The notes beneath the pieces are model-generated. The model was not told the DNA's origin and did not search any database. It was given only the letters and a program-made list of their open reading frames with translations. This document shows, piece by piece, positions 46,601-58,900 of a DNA stretch of 64,000 nt. The position numbers were made by a program, and so were the translations under genes. The stretch is from assembly GCA_035771165.1 (NCBI GenBank), contig JAWNZC010000314.1:3693001-3757000 (forward strand), read 5' to 3'. Source of the stretch: Paragorgia papillata (lineage: Eukaryota > Cnidaria > Anthozoa > Scleralcyonacea > Coralliidae). Positions within the stretch are counted from its first letter, which is position 1. Each line of letters opens with the position of its first letter.

Positions 46601-49600
46601 CACTGCAATACATTAACAACATTTCCAGGTGTATCATTGTTATTAAGCTCGATTTCCAACCCGTCTCCCGGGCTCCAGTACACATACCTCCCCCAAAAGA
46701 GACGGCTGGACGCGTGAGCCACAGAGCGTGTCTGTGACGGTTGGCATAAATTAATTTACGATATCAAAAACCATAGAAGCTGACTGAAATATAAGTGATT
46801 TCCCTGATCCTGTAGCCTTGAATCAGTTGAATGACGAGAACATCTTGGCCATTCACCAATTTCTCTAGAGCTTCCCGTTGTAAATCTTTTAGACAATCAA
46901 TCTTAAACGTTTCTAAAATGCCATCGCATGCCTCACTCATCAGCACTCTTTTGATCGCCATTTTGAACTGACGGGGTAATTCATGCAATAATCACAGTAA
47001 TATATGCCTGCTGAAAATGTGCGGGCACGTTTGTGATTTGTGCAAATCGACGTCGACAATGCACAAGCTCATGAGTCCAGCCGTGATTTCGGTGGAGGTA
47101 TAAGCACCGGAGCCCGAGATACGGCTGGAAATCGAGCCTTGTAACTATTGTTAATGACTCCGAGCCATAGGACTTGGGGTCATTAACAATAGTTGTTTGT
47201 AGCATATCCTTTAAGATCTGCACATGTATCCACAATGTTTTTTTGCAACAACTCTAAGTGGTTTGAATGTCGATGTTAAGTTATTAGAATAAATCTACGG
47301 TACGTTGTTGTAATGGACGTAAGGTATACAATTTGCCCTGAAAAAATCCAGAGTTAACCAGGACGAAAGCTGAGCAAAATAAGTTTTTTTTTACATGGCT
47401 GCACTGTAAATTTATTTTAATATCTCATGATCTATTATTAATAATAATATTATATTTTCTAACAGTTGAGGAGTTCCGAAGATGATTTCCGCCGTGAAAA
47501 GGAAGAGAAGACTAAAATCCAGAAAGTGCTCGACAAAGCACAGCAGGAAAGTGAACGAACAAAGCGAGAAAACCAGTCTCATATAGCAACAATTGGACAT
47601 CTTGAAGATGAGGTTAGCATTATGACATCAAATATCCAAAACTAAAATTTACCCCATTGCTGCCTATAGGATGCCTGAGCATTCTTTCTTTGAGGAATAA
47701 AATTGTCTGGCGTTATTAAACAGAATAAAACAATAAAGGGACCGTTTTTGGCTAGCTCAGGCAGGAATGGATTAATCACTTGTTAACTCATTACTGCCTA
47801 GCATATCTGAGCGGTTCTCTCTTTGACGAATAAACTTGTCTGGTGCATGTTAGTACTTAGTAAGAGTTTCTGGTCAGTTCAGGCAGGAAAGGGTTAATAG
47901 ACACTTCCCGAATTCGCTTCAACGGCCACGAAACAATGGCTCCATGCAAGTCGAGGTTGGCAATGAGATCGTAATGCATTTACTGTTATCTTTCATACCC
48001 AACCTCGATTTCAAACTGTTGTTCAGCAAAATGTTGCCATAAAGACATCCCACTTGGTAAATAAGTTTTTAGTATTGACTACATGTAAACTTACTTAGAA
48101 CATTTTCCTTTAGTTTGAGCGCATGAACAAATTGTTAAACGAAGAAAGAAAAAGAGGAAATGATATGAGAAACAAGGTACGGCAAAGTTTAGTTTGTTTT
48201 TGCTGCACAACTTGTCGTATTAAAGTTGTTGAACTCCAAAAACTCTGAGCTCCAGATGGGCCTCTAGAACTCAAGGTTGTTTGCAATATTTTAATACCCG
48301 AGAACGAGTCACACATGTATGGTTTGACTCGTTTCCTTGTATAAATTTTGTAAACGACTTTAGTCTGCCGTCTGAGTTCTAGTGGCTCAATGGTGAGAGT
48401 GTCAGGCTAGTATTCAGAAGGTTGTGGGTTCGAGTCAAAATTGAAAAATTGTAGATTTTCTTTCATATTTTTAAAAATCTCACAATCACTGTAGATATTG
48501 CGCTATATACCTAAGCTGTAAGACGTTAGACTACATTATAAGTTGTTACGCTATACATTATAAGATGTTAAACTACTTTTAAAGACGTTACGCTATACGT
48601 TATAAAACGTATACGCTACGTTCAGGCTTTTGGCCAGGCGGCCGTCCTATGGACGGCCACTTTTGAAAAATCAGGTTTTTGGACGGCCACTTTTTGTATG
48701 GACGGCCATGGACGGCCTAAGCCAAATATTCTCCTCAGACAACAACTTACAGGTTTCCCCCTTTCTGACGTTTCTAGATTTCTGTTAGCTGCTGTTTACT
48801 TGCTGTAGGTTTTGTTACTTATTTTTGCCAATACCATGCAGATATGACGAGTGATTATTGCGCCTTGCGAGATCGATTTAATCACGAATATGTATATGTA
48901 AACCATTATGTGGTTCTAACATGAAGTAGCAACCACGTTGTTTAATAAAAGCCCTCTTCAACAAGTTTGACACGCTCACTTGTTCCAGACTCCTCGCTTC
49001 CTCGGTCCAAACACGCGATACAATATAAAGTGATCGAAAGATGCCGAAGAAGCTAGTACGTATTCGGCTTATCGGCCTTGTACCTGAACAATTTCTACCC
49101 ACGAAAATGGATTGAACGACGAAATATCTGCCGAACAAAAGCAAAATTCAAGTCCGAAACTCGTAAGGAAAATGCAGGTTTTTCTTATTTTTCTTTGTTA
49201 TCTCAAACGTTTGAAGGTTGTCATGCCAAGAATTAGTAATAAGATTAAGGCTAACTATATAGCTTTAACTCACGTTTCAGTTGTGCAAATGCTAAATCTG
49301 ATATTTTTCGAGACGAAGAGTAACTCCAGAGCTGTAATAACACCCGGTAAAGTGCATTTTGTTGGGGTTTTCGTACTGAAAATTGAGGAATTTGAAACCT
49401 AATTGATTTTATAAACAAACTGTTCATTTTATAAACCTGGGATTCTTATGTATTTTCTTTATATTTGTCCAAACCATGGCAATTTTGGTTGCGTATTGTT
49501 GACTTTCATTTGAGAGCTTATATTTTTACTGTTTTCCTTGTTTTTACTCGTCATGTCAGTGTTCACCTACTCTACTGTATATTGGAATTTGATCTAAGGC

Positions 49601-49906
49601 TAAAAGTGGTTAACAAGTTTAGTTTTTCTTTGATTTCAAGCTGTTTTTGCAACCCATTTCACCAAATGCAGCTTCATTTTTTCTCGGTTATAAAGTAAAA
49701 GGGACTGGGGGTGACGTGCATGGCGGCCCCCATGTCCGCCATATTTGGCTTCAAACGTGCAAGCGAGTTATCGTTCCAGTCTACGTAGAGTTCAATGGAT
49801 AAATCCCTCGAACGTCGGGATGTATGCGATATAAATCCCTCGGACGCTACGCGTCCTCGGGGCTTTATATAGCATACATCCCGACGTTCGAGGGATTTAT
49901 TTATTA

Positions 49907-49967
<61 letters not shown>

Positions 49968-52900
49968 TATTTACAGAATGAGTGGCCGTTCTGTATCGGG
50001 GTATGCCAGACACGAGGCGAAGCCGAGTGCCTGTATCCCGATACAGAACGGACACGAATTCTGTAAATGACTTCTAAAACGCCTATTAAGGTAACTAAAC
50101 AAAAATAAATCATGTTAACAGCTGATAAACCTTCGAGGTAAGGTTTAATAGGCTACGATTATTAAATTAGTGATACGAGCATGCGCTTTAATTTAATATT
50201 AGTCCAACATTTTCTATTCTAAGTGACGTGGCATAAATGGCCTTACTGGTCATCATTTGTTATTCAACAAAATAATTTGTTATTCAACAAATGTTGTTGT
50301 GAGGACGCTACCAGCGTACCTCACTCAAGATTTTTTTAAACAGTTCTATATCACATTTACAGACACTGATATCAGTTCTGTATCGGGGTAAACAGACATT
50401 GATTAAACTTTGAATGATTTGGGTGAAATTTCTATGAGTGAATAGTTGACGATAGCTGAACTCGAGTCAACTATCATCTCGTAGAAATTGAGAGCGAATA
50501 ATCTAATTGTTTTAGTAGAAACCTACTTGTGTACCTATAGTGTGTTTTTTTTTAAAGAAATGGCTGGGACCTCGCCTAGGTGTCCGCTTATTAAGACAGG
50601 TGCCTTAAAAGGGGGTCGACTGTAAAATCATACTTAACAATTAGACCATGAGCGAGTTGCCTAATTGTTTCAGTATAAATTTACCAACAAAAGTTAAATA
50701 AATTCTCGACCATAAATTCTCGTATTCTTTGAGGCTCGTTTAATACATTTTTCAACTGCCAACAACAAACGTTCAACAGTCATTTCGGACATCGATCTCC
50801 TTGGTCCCGTACAGTAACTGATGGAAAAGTAAAGTTTTCTTGCATAATTTAGCATGGGTTTTCGTATACAATATTGAAACAATATATATCCACTCATTTG
50901 ATTTGTAAAAGTGACAAAATGTTGAAAGAAACATTCAATTTAGCATATAGTTTACATCACGAAATCTTGTCAACAGCAAGCGTAATTTTGAAATGTGTTT
51001 TGTTTGCAGTTATTTCGTTTTAAACGAACACAGATAAACAATTTAACGATCTTGCCATTAATAATTTCCATTCTAACTATTTTGTAGACGTTTTTGTTTT
51101 CTGTAGAACTTATTGCTTCGCCTAAATGTTCAATTTCTTCTGTCATTTGCCCACTCCGTTATAATTTCGGCGCCATTGTTGCTTAACAGAACAACCGCTG
51201 GCTCTAATGATCATTGCTCGTGCTACGCATTTAAATCGTATTTTTTCATTGGTCAATTTCGTTAAAAGAAGGCTTTTCATTGGCTTATCGCCAGAGGTTT
51301 CTATTTAACAATTAGTCACCGAAGTCGAGGTGACTATCGGTAAATACACCGATAGTCACCGAGACTGAGGTGACTAATTGTTTTAGTATAATTTCAGAGG
51401 TTGATAAAAAACCAATCCCATTGAAACAAAAACTTTTAAACAACTGCTTTCATTTTAACAGTGGTGATACTGTTTATTCACAGACGATGTTAGCAAGCCA
51501 CAGTCTTTGTCAGTAAATAATTTCAAAAAAAGAGTAAACAACATCCTACTTTGGAATTGAACTTGTACATACATTCAAATATATGCTAAAAAGACTTTTA
51601 TTCTGGTGTTTTGATCCTGTGTTATGGCTTTTTTGCACTTAATTATTCATGTTCAATATGTTCTTCACTCATGACTCATGACGAAGTTTTCGCCACATCG
51701 CTAGGACCAAAATCTAGCCAAAACATACAAAAAATACGAAGAATTATAGAAAATATACTTCCTTACCTTGATAAAGTTTTGTTTTTACGATATTTGATAT
51801 GTACAACATCTCAGTGATAAATGTTTTCAGTATTATGCTCTTTTGTTTGTCTCAAAAACTACAGACCCCATTTTGAAAAAAAAAAAGTCAACAGTTCAAT
51901 GAATCAACAAATTATAAAATCTCATACTTCAAAATGATAACTCCGAGGGGAGACTGAAACGAGTGAAGTCAGTGCAGTGTTGAATAAGTACCAGTCTCTT
52001 TTCCAAAACTACTTTTGAAGAACAATTTCTTGTGATGCAATAGTCACCGCGCTAGGCGGTGACTATCGCCTCAGATTCACCACTGAGCGGCCCAATCAGA
52101 AAGCTGGAAAGCCTCTTTTCCACTATGAAATTATACTAACAGCGGATAGAAACTCTTGCGATAGCCAATGAAATTTAAGGATTTGTGATAGAAACTTGTA
52201 AATTTATACTAAATATATATAGATATAGATATAGAATTACAGTTGTTGTTAATTTGTTTAGGGGCATGCGCAACCAAATGCAGAAGAACCAAGTGAAGTG
52301 GTTAGAGAAGTTGAATGCCAGGTAATTTGATTAATAATTAGCGGCCAATTACCAACTCTGTCCCAACTGGGCTTAACCTCAGTCTTAACCTTAGGGGGTG
52401 TTCATATGATTTCGGTATAAGCGGGCTGGCCTGGTAAGCGAGGCGAAGTCTGTCTTGTGTTCATATGGTAGTTTTCATCCCACCTAGCGAGGTGAAATCA
52501 TGAATAAAATTAGCTTGTCTGATGATCCGTGACAAGACATCAGCCATCATTCGCTTCAGAATCAATCCTTTTATTTTAAAATTGAGATATATATTTCAAT
52601 AAACAATAAAATCTTTAAGTATATATGCATAATTCCCATCAAAAAGAACTAAGTTTTTGTTCTTAATGACTCCATACCGGTAAGCGAGACGATGTGTTCA
52701 TATATGGGAAAATTTCATCCCGCTTACCGAGATCACACGCTGCCGAGATCTCGGCAACGAAACGAAATTTTAATATAATGTGGTTAAAATTATTTAGGCA
52801 AAGTTAACTGTTGATATAGTTAGAACGCGGTCTTCTCCTTTATAGTTCTTGGGGAGTCCCAAGTTTTTAAGAAGTCGAAGGGCGCGCACGAGTGTCACGC

Positions 52901-55900
52901 ACGCTTGTGAGCACGTCACTACAGCATTGGCACATTGCTGCTCGTTAGTCGCTCTTGCTTGCTAGTTGCTAGCATTGCTTTAAACGTTATTATTGCTATA
53001 CAGCTTTGCAGCTCTTGCTTGCTAGTTGCTAGCATTGCTTTAAACGTTATTATTGCTATACAGCTTTGCAGTCTAACAAAGCTCATGGTCCTGACGGTAT
53101 CCCGACAAGAATACTAAAGGAATGCGCAAATGAAATCGCTCCTTCATTATGTTGTTTATTCAACAAATCCCTTGAACTTGGTTGCTTACCATCGCAGTGG
53201 AAACTTGCTCATGTTGTGCCGGTTCACAAAAAAGGTGATAAAGAACTCGTGTCCAACTACCGACCTATATCTCTTTTATGTATCATATCTAAAGTTCTTG
53301 AACGCTGTGTGTTTCTAAACGTTCTTCCGCATGTTTCATCCAAGATCAACAGTGCTCAACATGGTTTTTTGAAAGGCCGATCAACAGTCACGCAACTTCT
53401 ATGCTTCCTACACGATATTGGTTCTGCACTTGACAAAGGTTTTCAAACGGATATAGTATACCTTGACTTCAGTAAAGCCTTTGACAGTGTTAACCATAAG
53501 CTGCTCATCCACAAAATACGAGCCTATGGTATTGGTGGAAATCTTGCTGCTTGGTTCTCCAATTACCTAACAAATCGATTTCAAAGCGTTGTATAGTTGA
53601 TGGTGCAGTTTCTAGCGCTCTTCCTGTTTTATCCGGTGTACCACAAGGATCGATCTTAGGTCCTCTACTATTTATGATTTATGTGAATGAACTACCCGCT
53701 ATAAATTCAGAAAGCAGCTCCCTTTACCTCTATGCAGATGACACAAAGTGCTATAGAACCATCCACCAAACCGCTGATGCAATCTCTCTACAAAACGATC
53801 TCAAACTTCTCTACGACTGGAGTAAGAAATGGCTTCTAAAATTCAATGAACTCAAATGCGAGTCTCTTTCTGTTACAAGAAAGAAAAACCCGGTGTGCTT
53901 TGATTACCAGATGGGTAGCCACGTCCTCGGTTCTACATCTACCCAGAAAGATCTTGGAGTGATGGTGACTTCTGATCTCACGTGGAAATCACATACGTCC
54001 CATGCGGTTAGTAAAGCGCACAGAATACTTGGACTATTGAAACGGAACACCAAGTCATTCAGTGTTAGTTCAAAGAGATTGCTTTACCTGGCCCTTGTTC
54101 GTCCTCATGTTGACTATGCTAGTGAAATATGGTCTGGCCAATCAATCAATCAGATGAGAGATATCGAGGGCGTCCAAAGGCGAGCTACAACATATATCCT
54201 TGGCATACCAAAGTTGTCCGTCAATTACAAAGTGAGATTAATAAAAACCAAACTTCTTCCACTTTCGTATTGGCACGAAATTAAGGACTTGCTTTTCCTT
54301 CATGGTTGCTCAAATGGAAAATACAACATCAATTTATCTCACTACCTTCCAAATCTACCGGTTAACCATCTCAGACATTCAAATAAACATAATTTCAAAA
54401 TACCAAAACCTCGGACAAAACATTTTCAAAACAGTTTTTTCATAAGATCATCTAGACTTTGGAACACACTTTCAGATCAAACAAAAGAAATTAAAACATA
54501 TAGTCTCTTTAAAAAATATTTAAAATCAAGATACTCTGTTGCTCTCCAGAACACATTCAATACTGATATTATATCTACCTGGCGCTCAATATGTTTGAAA
54601 TGTAGTTCTGTTAGAGATCTTGAATTGCAGAACTTCAGAATTTGTTGTTAATATTAACTGTGCGTGCGTACGTGAGTGTGTTAGTGTAATGTATTTGTGA
54701 AGTCAGTATTTGTAATAAGTGGTATACAGTAATAAGCGATATAGTCGTACAGTAGATGTGATATAGTAATATGTATATGATAGTATATATGTAATTTGAT
54801 ATTTGTTAATTTTTAGGGCAAGACACCATGACTAGGGCTGAACATCCCTGTTGTGTCTTGCCTCGTGTGCGTAAACACGAAAACCAAAAAAATTGCTTGC
54901 TTGCTTCACCCTTACCCAACCCTCCCCCTTTTTCAGGTGAGTAATCATTTTTATTATATGGCAGTAGCGCTGAGAGGTCCGAATACGGAAATCCTGTAAT
55001 TTGATTGGTTCATAAGTGGTCGGATATTTCCCGTATCCGCCCGCACAGAGCGGAATCTGACGTTCGGGACCGTACGTTTTATAAACAAAATGGCAGTCAT
55101 GCTGTCATGGCAGTATATGCAACAAGATGGATTATAATTTCAGAACTATTCATTGTTGAAATATATCGTGCAGGTATATGTTGTTAGAAATTTTATAAGC
55201 TTTCATTTGATGTATAGTTCGAGTTTCCACGTTTTGTGAAAGTTTTTAAAATGTCCAAAACGTTCGTAACATTGTTCGTAATAATATAACATTTTACTTC
55301 TCACAAGTATTAGAATTTCAGATGATTTTTTATTCAAATACTTAACGTACGATATTGAGCAATATGTCAAACAAAAGCAATTGAAAAATACTATTTGGGG
55401 TAGAAAGTTCAGGATTCTAGCTTAACGGAAAGTACTTTAAAAATGGGAAAATGTCTGCCACTCTCGTTTAATAGTTCGCAAGAAAGATGGGTCGAGTTTT
55501 CACAGAACGTTCACAACATTTATGGCCATATAATAAACTACTTACTGACCTCGCTTGTTCGGTCTGTACTAGTGAAATATCGGACCTCTATTTTTTGCAC
55601 AGACCTCAACTCGCTGCGCTCGTCTCGGTCCGTATTAAAAAAACCATCGGTCCGATATTTCGCTAGGTCAATAAGTAGTTAATATAGATATGTGCTATAT
55701 ACTTATTATTCCACTGAGTTTCAGTGTGACAGGTACCGGGAGGTCTGCCTTGGCACAGTTGTCGTGGTGACCTCTTACTGCTTCCAATCTTATCCAGAAC
55801 CCAGGATTGCTCAATTGCTTGCTCATTGCTTAGCTCGATTGCTATGGCTAGCTACCTCCAACTTCAACGAATATCTAGCAGTTAAGGGAAATAAGTGTTA

Positions 55901-58900
55901 TAGGCGAGATCTCGCTAAACGTGACCGCTTACCGGGATCATATGAACACCCCCTTAGAACCTGTTTATATGGAGCCGAGTTACCACCATGTATAGAAATC
56001 CAATGCTATCCCGGCAGAGTGTTTATATGATACAGGCGGGTAACTCGGCTGGCCGAGTTGAATTTGTCACAACAGCGCACGCGCCACTTATCAAGACAAT
56101 AGAAAACAAGACGCCTGGGTCAGGCGTTCACTCGGGCTACACTGGCATTGCGCAAAGTAGAGATCTCCTCTGCAGAGGCTCTATACCGCGCGAGCAAAGG
56201 TGGGAGTGGGCCGAGGGAGATCAGATCGACGACGGGTGAATGTGGTGCATACTTCACAGAGGTGAACATATTTACGATCAAGGAGTTGTCAGCCACATCA
56301 CTATAAACTACAAAGTCAGTCAGTCAGTTTCGAAATCTACCAACAATGAGCAAGAACAACTTGATCAAAAGGCAAAGCTGTTCAACTTTTTGTCCAACTC
56401 CAAAAGCCGAAGGAGCAAAGAACTTCGTCACATGGCAAACAACTCACCGGAAGTATGAATAGTAGCGGAAGTAAAATGTGCAAAAATGCAAAATCGTGAC
56501 ACCCCAAAAAAAAAGGAAAAACCGAGCCGAAACCTAGACTCGGCATACCATAGGTAGCCCACAACTACACGTGGAATGTGAACCATTATAATGCGTGGGC
56601 GGCTTTGCTGAGTAACTCGTCTCATATAAACACTCATCTTTTTTCAACTCGGCTTGCCGGGTAACTCGCCTAGCCGGGTAACTCGGCTCCATATAAACAG
56701 TCTCTCTCGCCTGCTTTTACATGCTTTTTTAAAACACCCACCCACCCCCTGATTAAAATAAGCACTCCTAATATACAGCCAATACAAAAACAAACAGATA
56801 TAAAAACAAATGATGTTAAATCCTTGGGATATTAAATTATACAATTTATGGATAGGTCGATAGGATGACAAAACTGATTTAAATAATTTAATGAAAGTTG
56901 AACATATCAAAGCAAAATTTAGATTTCATTATTAAATTCTGGTTGTAAAAAATATATTGTTTTTAGGAGGTTTCAAAAGGGATTAATTTTAGCAAGCCTT
57001 TAAATGGCTTCTCTATGCAGGTACATTTTGCAAAGGCAGTATTAAAAGTAATTAACAGCTCAGAAATCACATTTATAATAGAGTCTGAGATAAAAACAAT
57101 TCAGTAGAATCGGATTCCAGAAAGAAGAATTCAAAAGACAACGTTTCAGTCGAAACACAGCCAAGAAAACATACATACATACATACATACACTTTATTTA
57201 AATACGCTAACCTCTACAACGATTCTACTGTTGATTTCCAGGAGGGGCGTATATTTACAAAATAAGTCAGTTATCCTAAATACATAAATACAAAGCTAAC
57301 TAATAACTTAAAACTTAACTAAATTAACCTAATTAAATAAAAAACACGACGACTAATTTAAATTAATGTAAGAAAATCTAAAATCCACGTACATAATATT
57401 TTAGCAGTCAGTCAGCATGTCTCCACGTCATGCCAACAAAGCCCATGAGTATTTTTAATAATAAAAAGTGCATGCACGTCCACCATAGTCCACCACGGTT
57501 AATATAAGCCTTAAAGGTAGTGTTTTAAGTTAGCTTTAGTTAAGCTGACTTATGGTTTGGATGAGCAAAGGGAAAGCACGAAAACGTGAAGCTGAATATT
57601 GTTTAGGTTAAGCGAAAACTTGAAAACAACAAGAATCCCACCGTTAACCACTTTAAGATGATTTGACCATGGACTCACGGAGTGTCTTCAAACCAGGGCT
57701 ACATACACTGCAGATCGAGTTTTTGTTTACCATACGGCGTAATTTGGTTTCTTCAAGTTCTCTGGTTTCTCTTCAAGATATATTAAACGGGTTGTTTGTA
57801 TCCTTTTCTTCGTGCTCCATTTCATTTCATTTTGTTTAAATAAACGAAAGCAAAACACTATTTGTTTGAGAGTTTATTAAATAGTTTTCTTCGTCGCTAG
57901 TCACCAGTGTCCAACTATTCTTACCAGGGCCGGATTAACGGTTCGCGGGGCCCGTGGCATATTATCAGCGCGGGGCCCCTTGACCCCCCTGTGAATTCAG
58001 GTTTCCCAGGCAATTTAACTGCAATTTTTAATTTTTCCGGCCGTTGCACTTTTCTTGGACGCATCTGTATTTGTGGCAACAGCGCCTCGCTTATTGTGGC
58101 TCTTTTTGACTTTTGGGTTCTCGCTTTTTCATTTTTGGGGCCTCGCTTTTTCATTTTTGGGGCCTCGCTTTTTTATTTATGGTTCCGGCCTGCTTTTTTT
58201 ATTTTTGGGGCCTCCCTAGCTTTTTTATTTATGGTATCTTGCTTTTTTTATTTTTGGGGCCTCGCTATAGCTTTTTTATTTATGGGTTCTTGCTTTTTTT
58301 AGTTTTGGGGCCTCGCTAGTTTATTTATGGGTTCTTGCTTTTTTTAGTTTTGGGGCCTAGCTCGCTTTTTTATTTATGGGTTCTTGCTTTTTTATTTTTG
58401 GGGCCTCGGTTTTTTTTGTTTTGGGGGCCTGTTTTTTTAGTTTGGGGGCCCCGGCGCCTCGCTTTTTCATTTGCGGTACCTCTTTTTTTAATTTTGGAGC
58501 ATCGTTTTTTTTACTTTTGTACGTGGCCTTGCGGTTTTTGGGGCCCCACGCTTTTTGGGCCCCGCGCTAAAAAATCGAAACTGAGCAAAGCGCGGGGCCC
58601 GTGGCATAAGCCACTTCAGCCATATGGTTAATCCGGCACTGATTCTTACCGTGTGACACCGCCATTATACTACCATTTGCAATCAACCGTTAGGCGTGAT
58701 CGTTTTTTCACGTTTGTTTATGTTTGAAATGTTCACGTTGGGCGTCATTCGTTTGTTATTTTAAACCTGTAAACCAACTGATTTCAACCGTGAATGGACA
58801 ACCGTTTGACAAGTCCCGCCCACAGGTTTGACAAACGTGAGAGCATGTTTTCGAGTGTATTTTGCACGTACATTTACAAACGACGAAGCCGAAATTGTTC

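Larger units (their letters stand above)
52394..55953. mobile_element. Harbinger-like TIR element, 3.6 kb, with a retrotransposon inside
   Basis: GGGGGTGTTCATATGAT at the left and inverse ATCATATGAACACCCCC at the right, both next to TTA. Internal GGTAAGCGAG words repeat near each end. The middle is occupied by the 53066-54900 retrotransposon and a hairpin at 55532-55682 (ACTTACTGACCTCG / CTAGGTCAATAAGT). Confidence 0.6.

Noticed and set aside
48385..48440. tRNA gene
   Set aside because: A- and B-box words are present but no acceptor-stem pairing; followed by a SINE-type tail, so called a SINE.
48878..49402. Extra gene B exon around 49.05-49.16 kb (ends AAAATGCAG before GTTTTT)
   Set aside because: No acceptor gives an open frame long enough and the donor is weak; frames are broken by TGA and TAG nearby.
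55725..55733. Possible tiny gene B exon after GAGTTTCAG
   Set aside because: The piece before GTACCG would be 8 nt and break the phase 0 chain; it lies inside the 52394-55953 element.
58113..58631. Hydrophobic FWGLAFLF-type membrane protein
   Set aside because: Translation of the minisatellite in a hAT MITE.
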